Origin: an uncultured Verrucomicrobia subdivision 3 bacterium
GTDB taxonomy: Bacteria > Verrucomicrobiota > Verrucomicrobiia > Limisphaerales > UBA11358
Direction: 5' to 3'
Length of the DNA: 64,000 nt
Assembly: GCA_903835255.1 (NCBI GenBank)
Contig: CAILMI010000061.1
Span: forward strand, 1-64,000
In this document: in pieces, positions 61,389 through 64,000 of the stretch
Layout: each line of letters starts with the position of its first letter
Numbering within the stretch: position 1 is the first letter of the stretch
Made by a program: the position numbers and the translations under genes
The notes under the pieces: model-generated
Told to the model about the DNA's origin: nothing
What the model saw: the letters and a program-made list of their open reading frames with translations, nothing else
The model's database searches: none

Positions 61389-61820
61389 TGGATTCCCATG
61401 ATCGGCATTCCTCCGGCAAAAAGATCAGGCTGGCAAACCTGGATCATGATGGCTGGCATCTTGTCACTCGGCGCGCTGGGTTAGCGCAAGTCTTTTCCCG
61501 CCAGGCGAGACGCCCCGGCTCTACGGCAGGCCAGAGGCCGCCGCTACAAACACTGGGGGGGGAATCTGCGCCGTTCCGGAGCGCCCCTTAGCGGGCTTGG
61601 CGGTTCATTCTCGCGACTTGGTTCCGGCTTAAAATGCGGGGCCGAGACCACGGAGTTGGGATCGTGGCCTGCCTTGGCATTGGGGTTTAAGCGCCTTTTT
61701 CATTGGCGTTCTCCGGGGTTTTTTGGAAAGGTTCCCTACCTGCCCGGACACCCTTCCTGCTCCGGCAACGGGCGAAGAGCGGCGATTCGGTTCTATACCG
61801 ATGGTGGCGGATAAATAATT
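61389..61820. other. Intergenic region, 432 nt
   Basis: No gene was recognised. It holds a diverged copy of the dispersed repeat (61585-61630) and GGGATCGTGGCCTGCCTTGG (61658-61677), which also occurs near 58451. TTTAAGCGCCTTTTTCATT is at 61686-61704. An A/T-rich stretch (GATAAATAATT) precedes the HEAT-repeat gene. Confidence 0.6.
61585..61630. repeat. Dispersed intergenic repeat, diverged copy 3
   Basis: CCCCTTAGCGGGCTTGGCGG, TTCATT and GGTTCCGGCTT align with the copies at 26777 and 58508 but have lost the GTCCT centre. Confidence 0.5.
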
Positions 61821-63134
61821 ATGATTTCGTGGTGGACTTATCAACAGCTGCGGTCGGGTAATCCGAAGACGCGGCAGGCGGCGGTGGCACGGCTCGCTGA
61901 CTCCGGACATCCGGATTCGGTGGAACCGCTGGTGTTCGCCCTGAAAGATGCGGCGGCGGCAATCCGCGGCGCGGCTGTTGCCGCGCTGGCGCGATTTCAG
62001 GATCCCCGATCGCTCGAACCGCTCCTCCAGCGAGCGGGCGATCCGGTTGCAATCGTAAGGTCCGCGGTGGCGGAGACCTTGGGCCACTTTCAAGCAGAAC
62101 GGAGTCTCGAAACGTTAACCGGCCTGCTAGGGGATCCGGATGGCGCGGTGCGCTTGTGCGCCGCCCGCAGCCTGGACCGGCTCGGCTGGCATCCGACCGA
62201 CGCCGACCTGCACCGGGCGTATGCGCTGGCGACGGGCAATCTCGGGGGCGTGGCGGATCTGGATGCGGACCACATTGGCCCGCTGCTGGAATGGCTGGAG
62301 CGCGGCCCGCTAGAAAAGCAGCTGGCGGCGATTCAAGCGCTCCGGCAAATCAGCGATCCGCGCCTATCCGGCTGGATGCAGGCGGCACTCCAAAAGGACA
62401 GCGTGCCGCTGCGGCTGGCGGCGCTGGAAGCATTGGAACAGCTGGCCGATCCCTCGGCGTACGAGGCGGTGGAACGCCTTTTAAAAGACAAGGCCTCAAA
62501 ACTCCGTGCGGCGGCCGCGATGTCGGCGGCGCGATGCGATCGCAAGCGGGCCGGGCCGATTCTGGCGGGGATGCTAAAGGATGTTTCCTGGGAAGTCCGT
62601 CTGGCGGCGGTGAGGGCATTGGGGACCACGGGGGATGCCGGCGCTCTGGACAGTCTTTGCAGGGCTCTGCAGGACATGGACCATGATGTGCGCGAGGGAG
62701 CGGCGCAGGCCCTGGGCCGGATGGGCGATGCGCGGGCCATCCAACCACTAGTACTGGCCCTGCTGGATGTGCAAAGCTTTGTCCGCACCGCGGCGCATCA
62801 CGCCCTTGTACGGATCGATACCAGCTGGGAAAAAACCGCCGCTGCCAGGAGCGCCCTGCCCCAAATTCAGGCTGCCCGAACCCATCGCGAACACTGGATC
62901 AGTGAAAGTGCCGGAAAATTGCTGGAACAAATCCAACCCGCGACCGAAGGCCCCGCCCTGACTCTTCTGCTAGAGCTGCTGGAAGATTCAAATTGCGATC
63001 TACGGCTGGCGGCGGCGCAGGCGTTGGGCGAATTGCGCGACCCTAACGGGGCGTCTGGGCTACGCGCCGCCACCGAGGACAAGGATCCCTCGGTGCGCCA
63101 GGAGGCCGGACGCTCCCTCGCCGCGCTGGGCTAA
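61821..63134 (+). CDS. HEAT-repeat protein
   Basis: 437 residues built of about ten to twelve ~31-residue helical pairs with the recurring pattern VRxAAAxALGxLxDPxxxxxL (for example VREGAAQALGRMGDARA and LRLAAAQALGELRDPN). This is the PBS-lyase/HEAT type, a protein-binding scaffold. There is no signal peptide or catalytic motif. A segment near residues 120-165 is less regular. It is followed by a response regulator gene 116 nt downstream, which hints at a signalling role but does not prove it. Confidence 0.9.
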   Translation: MISWWTYQQLRSGNPKTRQAAVARLADSGHPDSVEPLVFALKDAAAAIRGAAVAALARFQDPRSLEPLLQRAGDPVAIVRSAVAETLGHFQAERSLETLTGLLGDPDGAVRLCAARSLDRLGWHPTDADLHRAYALATGNLGGVADLDADHIGPLLEWLERGPLEKQLAAIQALRQISDPRLSGWMQAALQKDSVPLRLAALEALEQLADPSAYEAVERLLKDKASKLRAAAAMSAARCDRKRAGPILAGMLKDVSWEVRLAAVRALGTTGDAGALDSLCRALQDMDHDVREGAAQALGRMGDARAIQPLVLALLDVQSFVRTAAHHALVRIDTSWEKTAAARSALPQIQAARTHREHWISESAGKLLEQIQPATEGPALTLLLELLEDSNCDLRLAAAQALGELRDPNGASGLRAATEDKDPSVRQEAGRSLAALG

Positions 63135-63250
63135 AGCCCGGCTTTTAATGCCCGGCTTGCAACTTGTTTTTCCGGGCCGCCGTTGGCAATCTTCCGAAAG
63201 AGATTGTTAGCCGCCGCCGGAAACCCTGAATCCAAAATCCTGAATCCATC

Positions 63251-64000
63251 GTGTCGCCACCTGCCAGACAACAGCAGATTTTATTCGTGGATGACGAGAA
63301 ATATTTTCTCGAAATCATCCGGCCGCTGTTCACGGATTGGAGCCAAAACCGCTGGGGGATCGAGGTCGCCACCTCCCCGGATCAGGCGCTGGAAATCCTC
63401 AAGACCCGGCCGATCGATCTCATCGTGGTGGACGTGAATATGCCGGTGCTGGACGGCGGACAATTTCTCACCCTCCTCACCCGGCGTTATCCCGCCCTGA
63501 AGAAAGCCGCCCTCACCGCGCTGGCCACCGAGGAAAAACGGTCCACCTGCCTGGCCAATGGGGCCGAGCTGTTCATCGAAAAACCCGGCACGCTGGAGGG
63601 ATTGAAATCCGCCTTCGCCATGCTGGACGAACTGGTCAGCTGGAAAATGCAGCCCGGCTTTCAGGGCATGCTGCGCCGGGTCGGCCTGCAGGATGTCATT
63701 CAGATGGAATGTCTCGGGCGCAATTCCTCCATCCTCGAGGTCAACGACCAGACCGTCAGCGGCCGGATTTACATCCAGGACGGACGCCTCCTTCATGCTG
63801 TTGCCGGCAGCCTGACGGGGGAAGCGGCTTTTCAAAAACTGCTCTCACTCCCCGGCGGCGCCTTTCAACTGCAACCCTTCGCACCGCCGCCCGCCCGCAC
63901 TCTGGACGGGCCGTGGGAATTTCTGCTGTTGGAAGCCGCGCGCGTCCACGATGAATCCGGCCCCAAATCTCTGGAACCAGCGCGGGGTCAGGAATCCCCA
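63251..64000 (+). CDS. Response regulator with DUF4388-like domain, 3' end beyond the window
   Basis: At least 250 residues from a GTG at 63251; the frame is open to the last base. The receiver domain (about 8-130) has acidic VDDE, phospho-acceptor Asp in VVDVNMPVLDGG, Thr in ALTALA and Lys in FIEKPG. After it, GMLRRVGLQDVIQMECLGRN, GRIYIQDGRLLHAVAG and GEAAFQKLLSLPGGAF match the DUF4388 (PatA N-terminal-like) pattern, seen in gliding/chemosensory regulators. The start is uncertain because no ATG precedes the receiver domain. Confidence 0.85.
   Translation, partial: MSPPARQQQILFVDDEKYFLEIIRPLFTDWSQNRWGIEVATSPDQALEILKTRPIDLIVVDVNMPVLDGGQFLTLLTRRYPALKKAALTALATEEKRSTCLANGAELFIEKPGTLEGLKSAFAMLDELVSWKMQPGFQGMLRRVGLQDVIQMECLGRNSSILEVNDQTVSGRIYIQDGRLLHAVAGSLTGEAAFQKLLSLPGGAFQLQPFAPPPARTLDGPWEFLLLEAARVHDESGPKSLEPARGQESP

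Overview
The window is GC-rich and densely coded, with many ATGA or TAATG gene overlaps. It most likely comes from a free-living Gram-negative bacterium of the Verrucomicrobiota or a close PVC relative. The evidence is a TIGR03790-type secreted protein, a Planctomycete/Verrucomicrobia-style prepilin leader, several families of palindromic intergenic repeats, and housekeeping genes in an order unlike Proteobacteria or Firmicutes. The assignment is an inference from gene content; no rRNA or tRNA gene was seen.

Bases 1-11286 are a chemosensory cluster on the + strand: a receptor (cut by the window edge), CheW, two receptors, CheW, a receptor, CheR, CheB, a CheX-like phosphatase, CheY, and a response regulator fused to a SpoIIE/RsbU-type PP2C phosphatase. 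CheA is not in the window. All four receptors end in FRNF, which looks like a CheR-docking pentapeptide. Three share a matched one-heptad insertion in the cytoplasmic hairpin that the fourth lacks.

Bases 11420-18129 continue on the + strand: a large STAS protein ending in an aminoglycoside/choline-kinase-like phosphotransferase domain, an aldehyde dehydrogenase, a second and smaller STAS-kinase fusion with its own leaderless-looking promoter, and a Na/Pi-cotransporter family protein. With the upstream PP2C phosphatase this looks like a partner-switching circuit in which the kinase is a eukaryotic-like kinase fused to its STAS substrate. It is the best candidate here for an undescribed system.

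Bases 18255-34692 hold an anchored helical-repeat protein (- strand), a sulfate-assimilation operon cysI-cysH-cysD-cysN, a UvrD/Rep helicase, an amidase and cobalamin adenosyltransferase pair (- strand), then metH, a bifunctional-nuclease-family gene, holA and a stand-alone STAS protein (+ strand).

Bases 34693-36520 are gene-poor and repeat-rich, with one odd prepilin-leader protein bracketed by direct repeats. Bases 36521-54888 carry ftsH, a dihydrouridine synthase, mnmE with a small overlapping gene, a lipoprotein, an FtsB-like gene, recN, an MBL-fold hydrolase, a TIGR03790 gene, tatD, a purine permease, a short-chain dehydrogenase, lepB, lepA and a YkgJ-type cysteine-cluster protein.

Bases 54992-64000 contain pyruvate phosphate dikinase, a 0.9-kb intergenic region with two copies of a 140-bp palindromic element, a glycosyltransferase/GtrA/flavin-oxidoreductase cassette, a HEAT-repeat protein, and the start of a response regulator with a DUF4388-like domain that runs off the window.
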